The notes beneath the pieces are model-generated. The model saw nothing but the letters and a program-made list of their open reading frames with translations, had not been told where the DNA came from and did no database searches. Shown here one piece after another: positions 52,898 through 61,841 of a stretch of DNA of 64,000 nt (positions are counted from its first letter, which is position 1; each line of letters opens with the position of its first letter). The translations under genes were made by a program, and so were the position numbers. Source of the stretch: Paenibacillus silagei (lineage in GTDB: Bacteria > Bacillota > Bacilli > Paenibacillales > Paenibacillaceae); the NCBI RefSeq assembly GCF_017874735.1, contig NZ_JAGGLV010000028.1, positions 1 through 64,000 on the forward strand. Direction: 5' to 3'.

Positions 52898-53908
52898 TTA
52901 TTTAGCAAGCTTAGCGAATTTCTCCAAAGTACGAACCAGCTGTGCAGTGTAGGACATTTCATTGTCATACCAAGCAACAGTTTTAACCAGCTGTTTGTCG
53001 CCAACAGTCAGTACTTTTGTCTGAGTTGCATCGAACAGGGAACCGAAAGTCATACCCTTGATGTCGGAAGATACGATTTCGTCTTCAGTGTAGCCGTAAG
53101 TTTCTGGGTCAGAAGCTTCCTTCATGGCTGCATTGATTTCTTCAACAGTTACGCTCTTATCCAGAACAGTAACCAGCTCAGTCAGGGAACCTGTAGCTAC
53201 AGGCACACGTTGTGCTGCACCGTCAAGTTTGCCCTTCAGTTCTGGAATAACCAGGCCGATGGCTTTAGCAGCACCGGTAGTGTTAGGGATGATGTTCTCA
53301 GCAGCAGCGCGGGCGCGTCTGAAGTCGCCTTTTGCGTGTGGAGCATCAAGAGTGTTCTGGTCACCTGTGTAAGCGTGGATCGTAGTCATCAGGCCTTCGA
53401 TGATACCGAACTTGTCGTTCAGGACTTTGGCCATTGGAGCCAGGCAGTTCGTTGTGCAAGATGCGCCGGAGATTACTGTTTCGGAACCGTCAAGGATGTC
53501 ATCGTTAACGTTGTACACAACAGTTTTCATGTCGCCTGTAGCTGGAGCGGAAATAACTACTTTCTTAGCTCCGCCTTTAAGGTGCTTCTCAGCGGCTTCT
53601 TTAGTTGTGAAGAAACCAGTACATTCCAGAACGATATCAACGCCAAGCTCTCCCCAAGGAAGTTCTTCAGGGTTGCGGTTCGCCAGAACCTTAACATCTT
53701 TACCGTTTACTTTGAAGAATCCGTCATGAACTTCAACGTCTCCCTGGAATTTACCTTGAGTTGTATCATATTTAAGCAAATGAGCAAGCATCTTAGCGTC
53801 AGTCAAGTCATTGATTGCTACCACTTCGATACCTTCTACATTTTGAATACGGCGGAATGCAAGGCGTCCAATACGTCCAAAACCGTTAATACCAACTTTT
53901 ACACTCAT
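52898..53908 (-). CDS. gapA: glyceraldehyde-3-phosphate dehydrogenase
   Basis: A 336-residue NAD-dependent GAPDH. It has VGINGFGRIGRLAFRR at the N terminus, the catalytic SGASCTTNCLAP with the active Cys, and WYDNEMSYTAQLVRTL near the end. It is the glycolytic enzyme following cggR, as in Bacillus gapA. AGGAGG precedes the ATG. The 116 bp between cggR and gapA has no evident terminator. Confidence 0.97.
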   Translation of the reverse strand: MSVKVGINGFGRIGRLAFRRIQNVEGIEVVAINDLTDAKMLAHLLKYDTTQGKFQGDVEVHDGFFKVNGKDVKVLANRNPEELPWGELGVDIVLECTGFFTTKEAAEKHLKGGAKKVVISAPATGDMKTVVYNVNDDILDGSETVISGASCTTNCLAPMAKVLNDKFGIIEGLMTTIHAYTGDQNTLDAPHAKGDFRRARAAAENIIPNTTGAAKAIGLVIPELKGKLDGAAQRVPVATGSLTELVTVLDKSVTVEEINAAMKEASDPETYGYTEDEIVSSDIKGMTFGSLFDATQTKVLTVGDKQLVKTVAWYDNEMSYTAQLVRTLEKFAKLAK

Positions 53909-54024
53909 TGAATAGTTCCTCCTAGAGTTCGTTTTATTTATTCAAGACAGGCCGTGAGGCTCGTCAAGACAACAATGTTAAGTATAATGCATAAACCCTT
54001 TGCGCGCGCCCCATTTAATGGAAT

Positions 54025-55077
54025 CTATAGGGCCTTTTGTAGCTGTGTGTCGATTTCCTTGCCGATTTCAACAGCCGCCGCCTCGTCGATGACGAGAATA
54101 TCCTCTTGCCCGAACCGCAGCATCGCATGAATGGCCTTCGCCTTGCGTTTGCCGCCGGCAATACCGATAACGACTTCCGTACGGATAATGTCTTCCAGGC
54201 GCAGCCCCATGGTCCGCATCGTATGAACCACTTCGCCATTCTCATTGAAATAGTATCCGAAGGACTCGGCTACGGCTCCCTCGCTCTGAATCTCTGAGAT
54301 CGTCCCGGAGTCCAGCTTGCGGCGGTGGGTCATTTCAATGGCGTCGCCTATTCCATGTACAATAATACGCGATCTGCGGATAATTTGTACAATCTCTCCA
54401 ATATTGGAGTCCTGCGCAAGCGACTCATATGCGTCTCCGCTAAGCAGATCGGGCACATGCAGCAGACGGTAATTGGCGCCAATCCGTTTGGCCATGGTTG
54501 AAGCAATGGTGTTGGCCTGTATCTCCATGCTCTCTCCCAGTCCTCCACGCGCCGGAACAACCCAGGCGTTCTTATAGGAAAGGGATAGCGGCGGGGTCAG
54601 CTGATCGGCCATCTCGGCCAGTGTTGATCCGCCTGTGACGGCAATCGTATCGTCACTGCGCAGTACGCTGAGCAGTGCCTTGGAGCCTGCGCGCCCCAGC
54701 TCACGCTTGGTGAACGGCGATGTCTCACAATCGCCAGGTACCACAATTACTTTGGTGAGACCGTACGTTGTACGAATTTTCTCTTCCAGATCATCCAGGC
54801 CGAATAGGCTCTTGGCGACCGGCTCCAGCAGGTCAAGCAGTCTGCGACCGGCATCGCTAATGCGCATACCGACGCTCTCGATCTCAATGAGCCCCTGCGA
54901 TTTCAGAAGATCCGTCTCGGCGCGCAGCACCCGCTCGGTCATATCAAGCGATGCGGCTAACGTCCTGCGCCCAATAATATCGGACAGCATGATCTGATGT
55001 AGAATCGTATACCGTCTCTTAAGGGTTTCCATGAGATCAGGCAGAAGCTGCTTTTGGATTTCCAATAGATTACGCAT
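54025..55077 (-). CDS. cggR: central glycolytic genes regulator CggR
   Basis: A 350-residue SorC/DeoR-type repressor. The N-terminal winged helix (LKRRYTILHQIMLSDIIGRRTLAASLDMTERVLRAETDLLKSQGLIEIE) precedes a sugar-binding domain (TIAVTGGSTLAEMADQL, IVHGIGDAIEMTHRRKL, VVIGIAGGKRKAKAIHAML). CggR represses the gap operon and is released by fructose-1,6-bisphosphate. The upstream operator, with two GGGAC repeats 20 bp apart, is preserved. Confidence 0.95.
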   Translation of the reverse strand: MRNLLEIQKQLLPDLMETLKRRYTILHQIMLSDIIGRRTLAASLDMTERVLRAETDLLKSQGLIEIESVGMRISDAGRRLLDLLEPVAKSLFGLDDLEEKIRTTYGLTKVIVVPGDCETSPFTKRELGRAGSKALLSVLRSDDTIAVTGGSTLAEMADQLTPPLSLSYKNAWVVPARGGLGESMEIQANTIASTMAKRIGANYRLLHVPDLLSGDAYESLAQDSNIGEIVQIIRRSRIIVHGIGDAIEMTHRRKLDSGTISEIQSEGAVAESFGYYFNENGEVVHTMRTMGLRLEDIIRTEVVIGIAGGKRKAKAIHAMLRFGQEDILVIDEAAAVEIGKEIDTQLQKAL

Positions 55078-55122
55078 GCTTTCACTCCTGCAACTTCGTC
55101 TTTCTCTTATCCCTTGTTCGTG

Positions 55123-55192
55123 GTCTCAAAATGTCCCGGGTTAACTTTTTAAGTCCCACCCATATTCTACCCAAAACTGACGCCAAGTGCAA
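55123..55192 (-). promoter_or_regulatory. cggR-gap operon promoter and CggR operator
   Basis: On the minus strand a -35 box TTGCAC (55187-55192) and -10 box TAGAAT (55164-55169) are separated by 17 bp. Just downstream, TGGGAC (55153-55158) and CGGGAC (55133-55138) recur at a 20-bp interval, the same spacing as the CGGGAC direct repeats of the Bacillus subtilis CggR operator. Repressor bound there would block elongation or promoter clearance. Confidence 0.8.
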
Positions 55193-55369
55193 GTGTTCCG
55201 AGACTATAATTCTCAGCCCGCTTTCATCTTATACATGGGCTTGTCCGGAAGGCCGCTGGCAGGAGGTGCATCTCCGGCTCTATTAATGGAGGCAGAGAAA
55301 ACTATTTTTGCGCAAGATGCCTAATACGCATTGCTTTTATCCGAGAAGTATATTATAATAATTTCTGTT

Positions 55370-55444
55370 GCGCCCGTGGTCCAATGGATATGACGTAGGC
55401 CTCCGAAGCCTGAGATCCAAGTTCGATTCTTGGCGGGCGCGCCA
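55370..55444 (+). tRNA. tRNA-Arg (anticodon CCG)
   Basis: A 75-nt cloverleaf. The acceptor stem is GCGCCCG/CGGGCGC with an encoded 3' CCA. The anticodon stem is TAGGC/GCCTG around loop CTCCGAA, giving anticodon CCG (reads CGG). The T-arm is CCAAG-TTCGATT-CTTGG. It is followed by a terminator at 55498. Confidence 0.95.
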
Positions 55445-55497
55445 TTTTTTTCAAGATTGTACATAATTTAGTTCCGATTATATTATATTTAACCAAT

Positions 55498-55522
55498 GAG
55501 CCGCTTGAGGGCTCTTTTTTTT
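55498..55522 (+). terminator. terminator between tRNA-Arg and clpP
   Basis: GAGCC-GCTTGAG-GGCTC followed by eight T's. Confidence 0.85.
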
Positions 55523-55531
55523 GAAAGTAAG

Positions 55532-55548
55532 TTTGACTTTCTTTGACT
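55532..55548 (-). promoter_or_regulatory. CtsR heat-shock operator upstream of clpP
   Basis: Minus-strand AGTCAAAGAAAGTCAAA fits the CtsR heptad direct repeat (A/GGTCAAA-NAN-A/GGTCAAA). It immediately precedes the clpP promoter (TTGAAT at 55555-55560, TAATAC at 55577-55582, 16-bp spacing). CtsR should repress clpP until heat or protein-folding stress. Confidence 0.85.
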
Positions 55549-55637
55549 TTTTGTTTGAATTTGTTTATCATGTGGTTAATACGGTAACAGTAAAAAATGA
55601 ACACATTCGAAGCACCAATTTCAAGGAGGTTTTCCAC

Positions 55638-56234
<597 letters not shown>

Positions 56235-56256
56235 GTACATGCTCCAATGAATACAC

Positions 56257-56300
56257 AAAGAGGCTGTAACAGACCGGTCCGGTCCCGTTACAGCCTCTTT
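56257..56300. terminator. bidirectional terminator between clpP and the SGNH hydrolase
   Basis: AAAGAGGCTGTAAC (56257-56270) pairs perfectly with GTTACAGCCTCTTT (56287-56300). Confidence 0.9.
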
Positions 56301-56321
56301 CTTATGCCCAGCCATTGCTGC

Positions 56322-56960
56322 CTACCTTAAGCTCCCGTACCCAAGGGCATCCAGCTTGCCTGCAATTACGCGGTAGCCTCTGCCGTTCGGGTGAATATGG
56401 TCCAGGAACAGCAGCCCCCGCTCGTTACCGGCAAATTCATGGTATACCGAAGCAAACCCTACGTTATTGCTGCTGTAGCCTGCTGCATAGCGGTTGAACT
56501 CCCGCACCCACTCTGTTGCTTCATTCACCTGTGGGTAGGGATTATACAGGCCTACCATCCGGATGATGTAGGGGCTGCGGGAACCTGCTTTGAGCTGTGT
56601 CAGGCTACCCATGATGTCGCTGTAGTTACGCTTGCAGTCCCTAAGCGCCTGCTGCAGTAAGCCCTGGAATTCACCGGGCCGGGGCCCGGCTGCCCGGGCT
56701 GCCTTAATCAAGTCGTTGCCGCCAATGGACAGCGTAATGATCTGCGCATCCTTCACCGCTGCCCGGTAGACATTCGAGCTCCTCAGCCGTTGCTTCAGCC
56801 CCCCGGTGGTCAGACCGTTGACGCCAAGATTCGCCGGCACCACTGGTGTACCCAGCCTCCCTTCCGCCATCCGGCGGTAGACGGGGACGAAGCCGTTCCC
56901 GGGCAGCGCCCCGAAGCCGGTTGTAAGTGAATCCCCGATCGCTGTATAAGCATAGACCAT
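56322..56960 (-). CDS. SGNH/GDSL-family esterase
   Basis: A 212-residue hydrolase from the ATG at 56960 (MVYAYTAIGDSL). Block I is IGDSLTTGFGA (nucleophile Ser), block II is LGVNGLTTGGL (Gly), block III is LSIGGNDL (Asn), and block V is FLDHIHPNGRGYR (Asp and His). There is no signal peptide from this start. Such enzymes hydrolyse short-chain esters, or de-acylate lipids or glycans; the substrate is not evident. GGGGAGGGG lies upstream. Confidence 0.87.
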   Translation of the reverse strand: MVYAYTAIGDSLTTGFGALPGNGFVPVYRRMAEGRLGTPVVPANLGVNGLTTGGLKQRLRSSNVYRAAVKDAQIITLSIGGNDLIKAARAAGPRPGEFQGLLQQALRDCKRNYSDIMGSLTQLKAGSRSPYIIRMVGLYNPYPQVNEATEWVREFNRYAAGYSSNNVGFASVYHEFAGNERGLLFLDHIHPNGRGYRVIAGKLDALGYGSLR

Positions 56961-57063
56961 AACCTTCCCCTCCCCGTTATAAGCTGCTTGCCTTCTATAG
57001 CTTATGACTATCCGGGTGAAGTGGTAACGGCAGGGCAGGCTGATTAGGCCGTGCACATGAAGA

Positions 57064-57099
57064 ATGCCCCTGCATCTCCCGGAGGAGATGCAGGGGCAT
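57064..57099 (-). terminator. terminator after the DUF3298-type gene
   Basis: ATGCCCCTGCATCTCC (57064-57079) pairs perfectly with GGAGATGCAGGGGCAT (57084-57099). Confidence 0.85.
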
Positions 57100-57115
57100 C
57101 TGGATAATTATTTTA

Positions 57116-58213
57116 TTATTTCAGCGCCGCGAACGGACTGCTTCCATCCGGCAGGAGTTCCTTGAAGCTGAAGTTGAATTCCGGGAAGCCCTCGGCATAT
57201 GCCGTGTATTCGTATAACTGGAAGAAGAGCACCGCTTTGCCATCTTTCAGATAGAAGTACTTCTCGGTATTCAGTCCATTGAACCCGCCCAGATATCCTC
57301 CGTTAGCTTTGATCTCGGTGGCCAGCTTGGCATTGAGCTGTTTCTTGTAATTAGGGTTGGCACCGAACAGATCGCCCAGCAACAGACGTTTCCCGTCTTT
57401 GAGCGAGAAGGTGAACGCATTGCGGTAAGTCATCCCATGGGCACCGCCGGTATACCCGTATTGATTGGTGATTAGGCTGAGCACGCCATCTTGGTTATAC
57501 GTGACCACATAACCGCCTTCGAATTCATACGGCCGGTCATCCTCCGACCGCTTGGAGATTTGATCTTCAGCATCCTTCGCATAGTTCAGAACGGTCTGCT
57601 TAATCGTATCATTGATTGCCTTCTCTGCCTCTGCACTTGCCAGGCCGCTGACCTGCGGATAATCCAGCCGGATAGGCGCATCCTTATGATCCTTCACATA
57701 GCTCACTGTTTTGATGGTTACCGCATTCTGCACTTTCTTCATAACATTCAGCCGTCCTGCTGCTGCGCTCCCGTCTACTTTGTAGCCCAAGTAATCGCTA
57801 AGCAGCTCAGACGAAACATACAGCCGGTTATTCAGTTGCTTGCCTTCACCCACATAATAATTGTTCACCATAACAGAAATGCCATAATCATTGATCGTCA
57901 GCCTTGTCTGAGCAGTTCCTGTCCCGATGGTGTACGTCTTCCCCGCTTTATCATAAGAGAGCGGCATCCCCAGCGCATCGCGCAGGAAGGTTACCGGCAC
58001 CCATACCTTTCCTTCCTGGAGCAGGCCCGTCTGGGCTGTACTTTTCCCGTTAACCTTCAGCACTATAGATGAGGATTTGGCTTTGACCTGAGCGGCTGCC
58101 GGAGCGGCCTCAGTGATGCCTGCATGGATTATTCCTGTTCCTCCCAGCAGGATTCCTGCGGCGAGCATTCCTGCACCCCATTTGCTGATATATTTCTTAG
58201 AGTTCGAATTCAT
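57116..58213 (-). CDS. secreted protein with copper-amine-oxidase-like N domain and DUF4163/DUF3298 region
   Basis: A 365-residue exported protein. A signal peptide (WGAGMLAAGILLGGTGIIHAGITEA) is followed by a copper-amine-oxidase N-terminal-like stalk domain (VLKVNGKSTAQTGLLQEGKVWVPVTFLRDALGMPLSYD ... LYVSSELLSDYLGY). A DUF4163/PdaC-like region (IRLDYPQVSGLASAEAEKAINDTIKQTV) and a DUF3298 region (TYRNAFTFSLKDGKRLLLGDLF, FYLKDGKAVLFFQLYEYTAYAEGFPEFNF) complete it, as in RsiV-like proteins. The start at 58213 follows AAGGGG. Likely a cell-wall protein; function unknown. Confidence 0.8.
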   Translation of the reverse strand: MNSNSKKYISKWGAGMLAAGILLGGTGIIHAGITEAAPAAAQVKAKSSSIVLKVNGKSTAQTGLLQEGKVWVPVTFLRDALGMPLSYDKAGKTYTIGTGTAQTRLTINDYGISVMVNNYYVGEGKQLNNRLYVSSELLSDYLGYKVDGSAAAGRLNVMKKVQNAVTIKTVSYVKDHKDAPIRLDYPQVSGLASAEAEKAINDTIKQTVLNYAKDAEDQISKRSEDDRPYEFEGGYVVTYNQDGVLSLITNQYGYTGGAHGMTYRNAFTFSLKDGKRLLLGDLFGANPNYKKQLNAKLATEIKANGGYLGGFNGLNTEKYFYLKDGKAVLFFQLYEYTAYAEGFPEFNFSFKELLPDGSSPFAALK

Positions 58214-58425
58214 TGTTATTTCCCCTTCCACCTGGTGGTATGATTAGTCATGATGTGTGTTCCTCAGTATCACTGTTCCTATTATAGTAAAAGAAAGTGC
58301 GGGGGTTGTTACAATCCGCTTTACAGTTTCTTAAGGTTTGCCGTGATTATCTAAAGATCCTGTTACCTCAATTTAAACAAATTGAGAGCTTTCGATAGCG
58401 GCTATGTGCATATCAATACATTTAT

Positions 58426-58528
58426 ATGACAAGTGGAAACGGCTTTGCCGTCCTTTTAAAGGACGGTACCGTTTCAGCGAGAAATAGAAGGATAATTTAT
58501 CATGTAAAACATATAAATTCTTATATTT
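58426..58528. repeat. structured element: nested hairpin plus tail
   Basis: In this 372-bp gene-free gap (58214-58585), GAAACGG pairs with CCGTTTC, and inside it CCGTCC pairs with GGACGG around TTTTAAA, giving a long nested hairpin near 58435-58472. The tail at 58504-58528 resembles 33106-33130 (22 of 25 bases), suggesting a dispersed family. No gene is seen in the rest of the gap. Confidence 0.55.
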
Positions 58529-58536
58529 TTATAAAA

Positions 58537-58575
58537 AGCGCCTGCCCCGCTATAACAGCAGAGCAAGCGCCTCTT
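58537..58575 (-). terminator. terminator after the SIMPL-domain gene
   Basis: AAGCGCCTGC and GCAAGCGCC-side sequences pair imperfectly, and the minus strand continues TTTTTATAAAAATA. It sits 10 bp beyond the stop. Confidence 0.6.
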
Positions 58576-58585
58576 GCGAAACGTT

Positions 58586-59341
58586 TTATTTCAATTCATA
58601 AGTTACACTCAATTGGGTAATGACCTTAACCTGCCCGGGCTCAACGGAGCTGCCGGCATTGTTATCCATGGACATCTTTTGCATGGAGGCTGCTTCAGCA
58701 TAGACCACCGGATGATTCCCGTCATCGCTCTGAATGACAGTGACTACCTGACCCAGTCCGCGTTTGGCTGCTTTGGCGATGGCCGCAGCTTTGACATCTG
58801 CATTCTGCATAGCCTTCTCAATAGCCTGTGCTTCAAAGGCGGACGGATCTTCGATCGCAAACCGCACATTGCCGATGTTGTTCGCTCCAGCCGCAGAGGC
58901 AGCGTCCAGCAATTGTCCAACCTTTGTCAGATCCCGGTAAGAGACCTCTAGCGTGTGCTGGGCGTTATAGCCTTTTACCTTCTGGCCGTCCTTCTCGCTG
59001 TAAGTGTAGTTAGGCTGTACGTTGAACTGGGTGCTCTGAATGTCTTTGTCCGCAATGCCCCAAGTGGTCTTGAACAAGGCGGTCAGCTTGGAGACCTTCG
59101 CGGCTGTGCCCTTCTGTGCTTCCTGCGCGGTTTCGGCAGTTGTCGTTACCCCGATGGAGAGATACGCGATATCCGGTTTGATCGACAGCTCGCCTTTGCC
59201 TACCACGTTCACCACATTCTTCTGTACTTCGTCGGCGTAAGCCTTTTCAGGACCCTTTAGCACTCCGCTCAACCCCATTCCTCCAATCATCAAGCTAGCT
59301 GCCAGCAGAACTGATCCAATCGATTTACCCCATTTTCTCAT
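58586..59341 (-). CDS. SIMPL-domain (DUF541) secreted protein
   Basis: A 251-residue protein starting at the ATG at 59341 (AAAGGGG about 9 bp before it; another ATG is 3 codons earlier). A signal peptide (SIGSVLLAASLMIGGMGLSGVL) leads to a DUF541/SIMPL domain: VNVVGKGELSIKPDIAYLSIGVTTTAETAQEAQ, FNVQPNYTYSEKDGQKVKGYNAQHTLEVSYRDL, AIEKAMQNADVKAAAIAKA. Bacterial relatives (BP26/OMP28 type) form oligomeric channels or rings; the role in Gram-positives is unclear. Confidence 0.85.
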   Translation of the reverse strand: MRKWGKSIGSVLLAASLMIGGMGLSGVLKGPEKAYADEVQKNVVNVVGKGELSIKPDIAYLSIGVTTTAETAQEAQKGTAAKVSKLTALFKTTWGIADKDIQSTQFNVQPNYTYSEKDGQKVKGYNAQHTLEVSYRDLTKVGQLLDAASAAGANNIGNVRFAIEDPSAFEAQAIEKAMQNADVKAAAIAKAAKRGLGQVVTVIQSDDGNHPVVYAEAASMQKMSMDNNAGSSVEPGQVKVITQLSVTYELK

Positions 59342-59490
59342 GCTTGCCATCCCCTTTCGATTCGTTTAAGTGTTATTACCCTCTAGACGGGACAGCATGG
59401 TAAAAGTTGCATGAGCGATGTACGATATTTATTTTTTATTTGTTCCCCGTTTCGATCCAGAACCGGCGGATGACATTTCCGATATGAAAA

Positions 59491-59508
59491 AAAGCCCCTA
59501 AGGGCTTT
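59491..59508 (-). terminator. terminator after crh
   Basis: AAAGCCC-CTAA-GGGCTTT, followed by TTTTTCATATC on the minus strand. Confidence 0.8.
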
Positions 59509-59527
59509 TGGTTAGACCATGTAGCAT

Positions 59528-59797
59528 TTATTGATTCTCGAGCTCTTCCTTGCTTACCAGACTGGTCAAAGCGGTTACAGCCTGTTCCGCATCTGCACCG
59601 TCTGCGCTGATATGAATCTCCGTACCGGAACTGATCGCAAGGCTCATAATGCCCATGATACTCTTGGCGTTCACTTTTTTATCGTCTTTTTCCACGAAAA
59701 TCTCCGACGAAAACTTATTAGCTTCTTGCACAAACAATGCTGCCGGCCGAGCATGGAGCCCCGTCTTCAACCGAACAACTACCGGGTGCTTTGTCAT
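59528..59797 (-). CDS. crh: HPr-like phosphocarrier in the crh position, His15 present
   Basis: An 89-residue HPr-fold protein starting at the ATG at 59797. It carries H15 in LKTGLHARPA and regulatory S46 in NAKSIMG. Sequence (RLKTG, ARPAALFVQEANKF, KKVNAKSIMGIMSLA) and position after rapZ-yvcK-whiA match Bacillus Crh, the catabolite-repression HPr. Bacillus subtilis Crh has Gln at residue 15 and cannot carry phosphate for sugar import. Here His is kept, so it could serve both as PTS carrier and, when Ser46 is phosphorylated, as CcpA cofactor. Confidence 0.85.
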   Translation of the reverse strand: MTKHPVVVRLKTGLHARPAALFVQEANKFSSEIFVEKDDKKVNAKSIMGIMSLAISSGTEIHISADGADAEQAVTALTSLVSKEELENQ

Positions 59798-59894
59798 GAA
59801 ACGCTTACCCCCTATTTGAGATCTGCCCAAAAATTTCACATTAATTTTATAATATTATATCATTATAACGCATACCGCACTAGAAAAAAAATAA

Positions 59895-60824
59895 TCAGCC
59901 GCCGCGGACCTTGTCCGCCAGCTCATCAATTTTGCGCAAACGGTGGTTCACACCCGATTTACTTACCGTCCCGCCCAGCATATCCCCGACTTCCTTGAGG
60001 TTAATATCCGGGTGCGCCAGTCTAATCTCGGCCACCTCCCGCAGCTTATCCGGCAAGCTTTCCAGACCCACCTCGCGCTGCAGCAGCTTGATGTTCTCAA
60101 TCTGGCGTACCGCCGCACTGATCGTCTTGTTCAGATTGGCCGTTTCGCAGTTCACAATCCGGTTGACCGAGTTGCGCATATCGCGCATGATCCGCACATC
60201 CTCGAATTTGAACAGCGCCTGATGGGCGCCGATCAGACTGAGGAACTCGATGATCTTCTCGCCTTCCTTGATGTATAGGATGAAGCCTTTTTTGCGTTCT
60301 ATGCAGCGGGCATTCAGGTGAAATTCACCAGCCAACTCAACGAGCGCCTTGCAGTGCTCCTCATACATGGAAGCGATTTCCAAGTGGTACGAAGAGCCCT
60401 CCGGGTTATTGACCGAACCGCCGGCCATGAAGGCCCCGCGCAGATAGGCACGCTTGCAGCAGTTCTTACCGACAATCTCCTCATCAATCCCGTCCGTGAA
60501 AATAAAACCCTCAGAGACAATCCGCAGATCCTTCAGGATCTCCTGGACCTGGTTCGGGATTCTTACAATATAGACGTTATTCTTCTTCAAACGCATTTTT
60601 TTACGCACGAGCAGCTCGATATGGACCTGGTAATATTTCTTAAGCAAAGAATATACCCGCCTTGCAATCGCGGCGTTCTCCGTCGAAATGTCGAGAACCA
60701 CCTTTTTGCTCGAAAGCTGCACCGAACCATTCATTCGGATCAGCGCTGACATTTCCGCTTTCTCGCAGCAGGGCTGGCTCTCGACCATCGTCAGCTCTTT
60801 TTTGGTAAGGGCCGCAAAAGACAA
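59895..60824 (-). CDS. whiA: DNA-binding protein WhiA
   Basis: A 309-residue WhiA, with an N-terminal LAGLIDADG-like domain (CKRAYLRGAFMAGGSVNNPEGSSYHLEIA) and a C-terminal HTH (LREVAEIRLAHPDINLKEVGDMLGGTVSKSGVNHRLRKIDELA). I place the start at the TTG at 60824 (then SFAALTKKELT), 6 bp after GAGGTG, as the family usually begins MSFAxxTKxEL. An ATG at 60842 is alternative. WhiA affects cell division and chromosome segregation. It follows yvcK closely. Confidence 0.92.
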   Translation of the reverse strand: MSFAALTKKELTMVESQPCCEKAEMSALIRMNGSVQLSSKKVVLDISTENAAIARRVYSLLKKYYQVHIELLVRKKMRLKKNNVYIVRIPNQVQEILKDLRIVSEGFIFTDGIDEEIVGKNCCKRAYLRGAFMAGGSVNNPEGSSYHLEIASMYEEHCKALVELAGEFHLNARCIERKKGFILYIKEGEKIIEFLSLIGAHQALFKFEDVRIMRDMRNSVNRIVNCETANLNKTISAAVRQIENIKLLQREVGLESLPDKLREVAEIRLAHPDINLKEVGDMLGGTVSKSGVNHRLRKIDELADKVRGG

Positions 60825-60842
60825 GGGGCTCACCTCTTTCAT

Positions 60843-61823
60843 TTAACTCTTTCTGTCAATCCAATCCTTCACCAGCTGGAAAATATGGTGACTGAGCTTA
60901 TCTGTATCATGCCGCAAATAGGTTTTGAATAATACCAGCTTGTCAGCAATCACCTTATACCCGTTGCCGTCCACGGCCTCACGGTCAAGCTGTACCGGAC
61001 GGGCACCCTTCTCGGCGTATTTGATCTGCACCTGCTCCGGGATCTCCCCGTCATTGACGATCACATAATCGAACAGATGCAGCCCGATATGGTCATATAC
61101 GGCCTGTAGATGGTCATTAACCGTGTAATTATCCGTCTCACCCGGCTGGGTCATTACATTGCATACAAAAATCTTAATGGCCTCGGAAGCTACCACGGCT
61201 TCTGCCAGCTTTGGCACCAGCAGATTCGGCAGAATACTGGTATACAGACTGCCCGGACCGAGCAGAATAGCATCTGCGTTGCGGATAGCCTCCAGCGCCT
61301 CCGGCAGCGGCTCCACATCCACCGGCTCCAGAAATACGCGCTTGATGACGCCTCCCGCCTCCGGGATTTTGGATTCACCGGTAATCAGCGTTCCATCCGC
61401 CATCTCGGCGTGCAGGATTACCGCCTCTCCAGCCGCAGGCAGCACCCGGCCGCGAACGGCGAACAGCCGGCTAAGCTCCCGGACTGCTGTAACGAAGTCC
61501 CCGGAGATGTCAGTCAGTGCAGCCAGAATCAGATTGCCCAGGCTATGCCCGGCTAAGCCTTCTCCGCTGCTGAAGCGGTACTTCATAATCTGTGCCATCA
61601 GAGGCTCAACGTCAGCCATAGCCGTAAGTACGTTGCGGATATCCCCGGGCGGCGGCATCTGCAGCTCACTGCGCAGAATCCCGGAGCTTCCCCCGTCATC
61701 TGCGACAGTTACGATTGCCGTGATATCCAGCGGCTTCTCCTTCAGCCCCCGGAGCATCACCGAGAGCCCTGTCCCGCCACCCATCACGACGATCTTCGGA
61801 CGCTGTCCTTGTTCTTCAGCCAC
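60843..61823 (-). CDS. yvcK: gluconeogenesis factor YvcK (CofD-like)
   Basis: A 326-residue YvcK/CofD-fold protein. It opens with a GTG start and KIVVMGGGTGLSVMLRGLKE, then VTVADDGGSSGILR, GDIRNVL, GLAGHSLGNLIL and LGPGSLYTSILPNLLV. In Bacillus it binds UDP-GlcNAc and is needed for growth and shape on gluconeogenic carbon. AAGGG lies upstream; the gene starts 18 bp after rapZ. Confidence 0.94.
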   Translation of the reverse strand: MAEEQGQRPKIVVMGGGTGLSVMLRGLKEKPLDITAIVTVADDGGSSGILRSELQMPPPGDIRNVLTAMADVEPLMAQIMKYRFSSGEGLAGHSLGNLILAALTDISGDFVTAVRELSRLFAVRGRVLPAAGEAVILHAEMADGTLITGESKIPEAGGVIKRVFLEPVDVEPLPEALEAIRNADAILLGPGSLYTSILPNLLVPKLAEAVVASEAIKIFVCNVMTQPGETDNYTVNDHLQAVYDHIGLHLFDYVIVNDGEIPEQVQIKYAEKGARPVQLDREAVDGNGYKVIADKLVLFKTYLRHDTDKLSHHIFQLVKDWIDRKS

Positions 61824-61841
61824 TATTCATCCCTTCTCTCA

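Noticed and set aside
52859..53911. 350-codon open frame on the plus strand
   Set aside because: It is antisense to gapA, with a cysteine- and serine-rich translation and no family resemblance.
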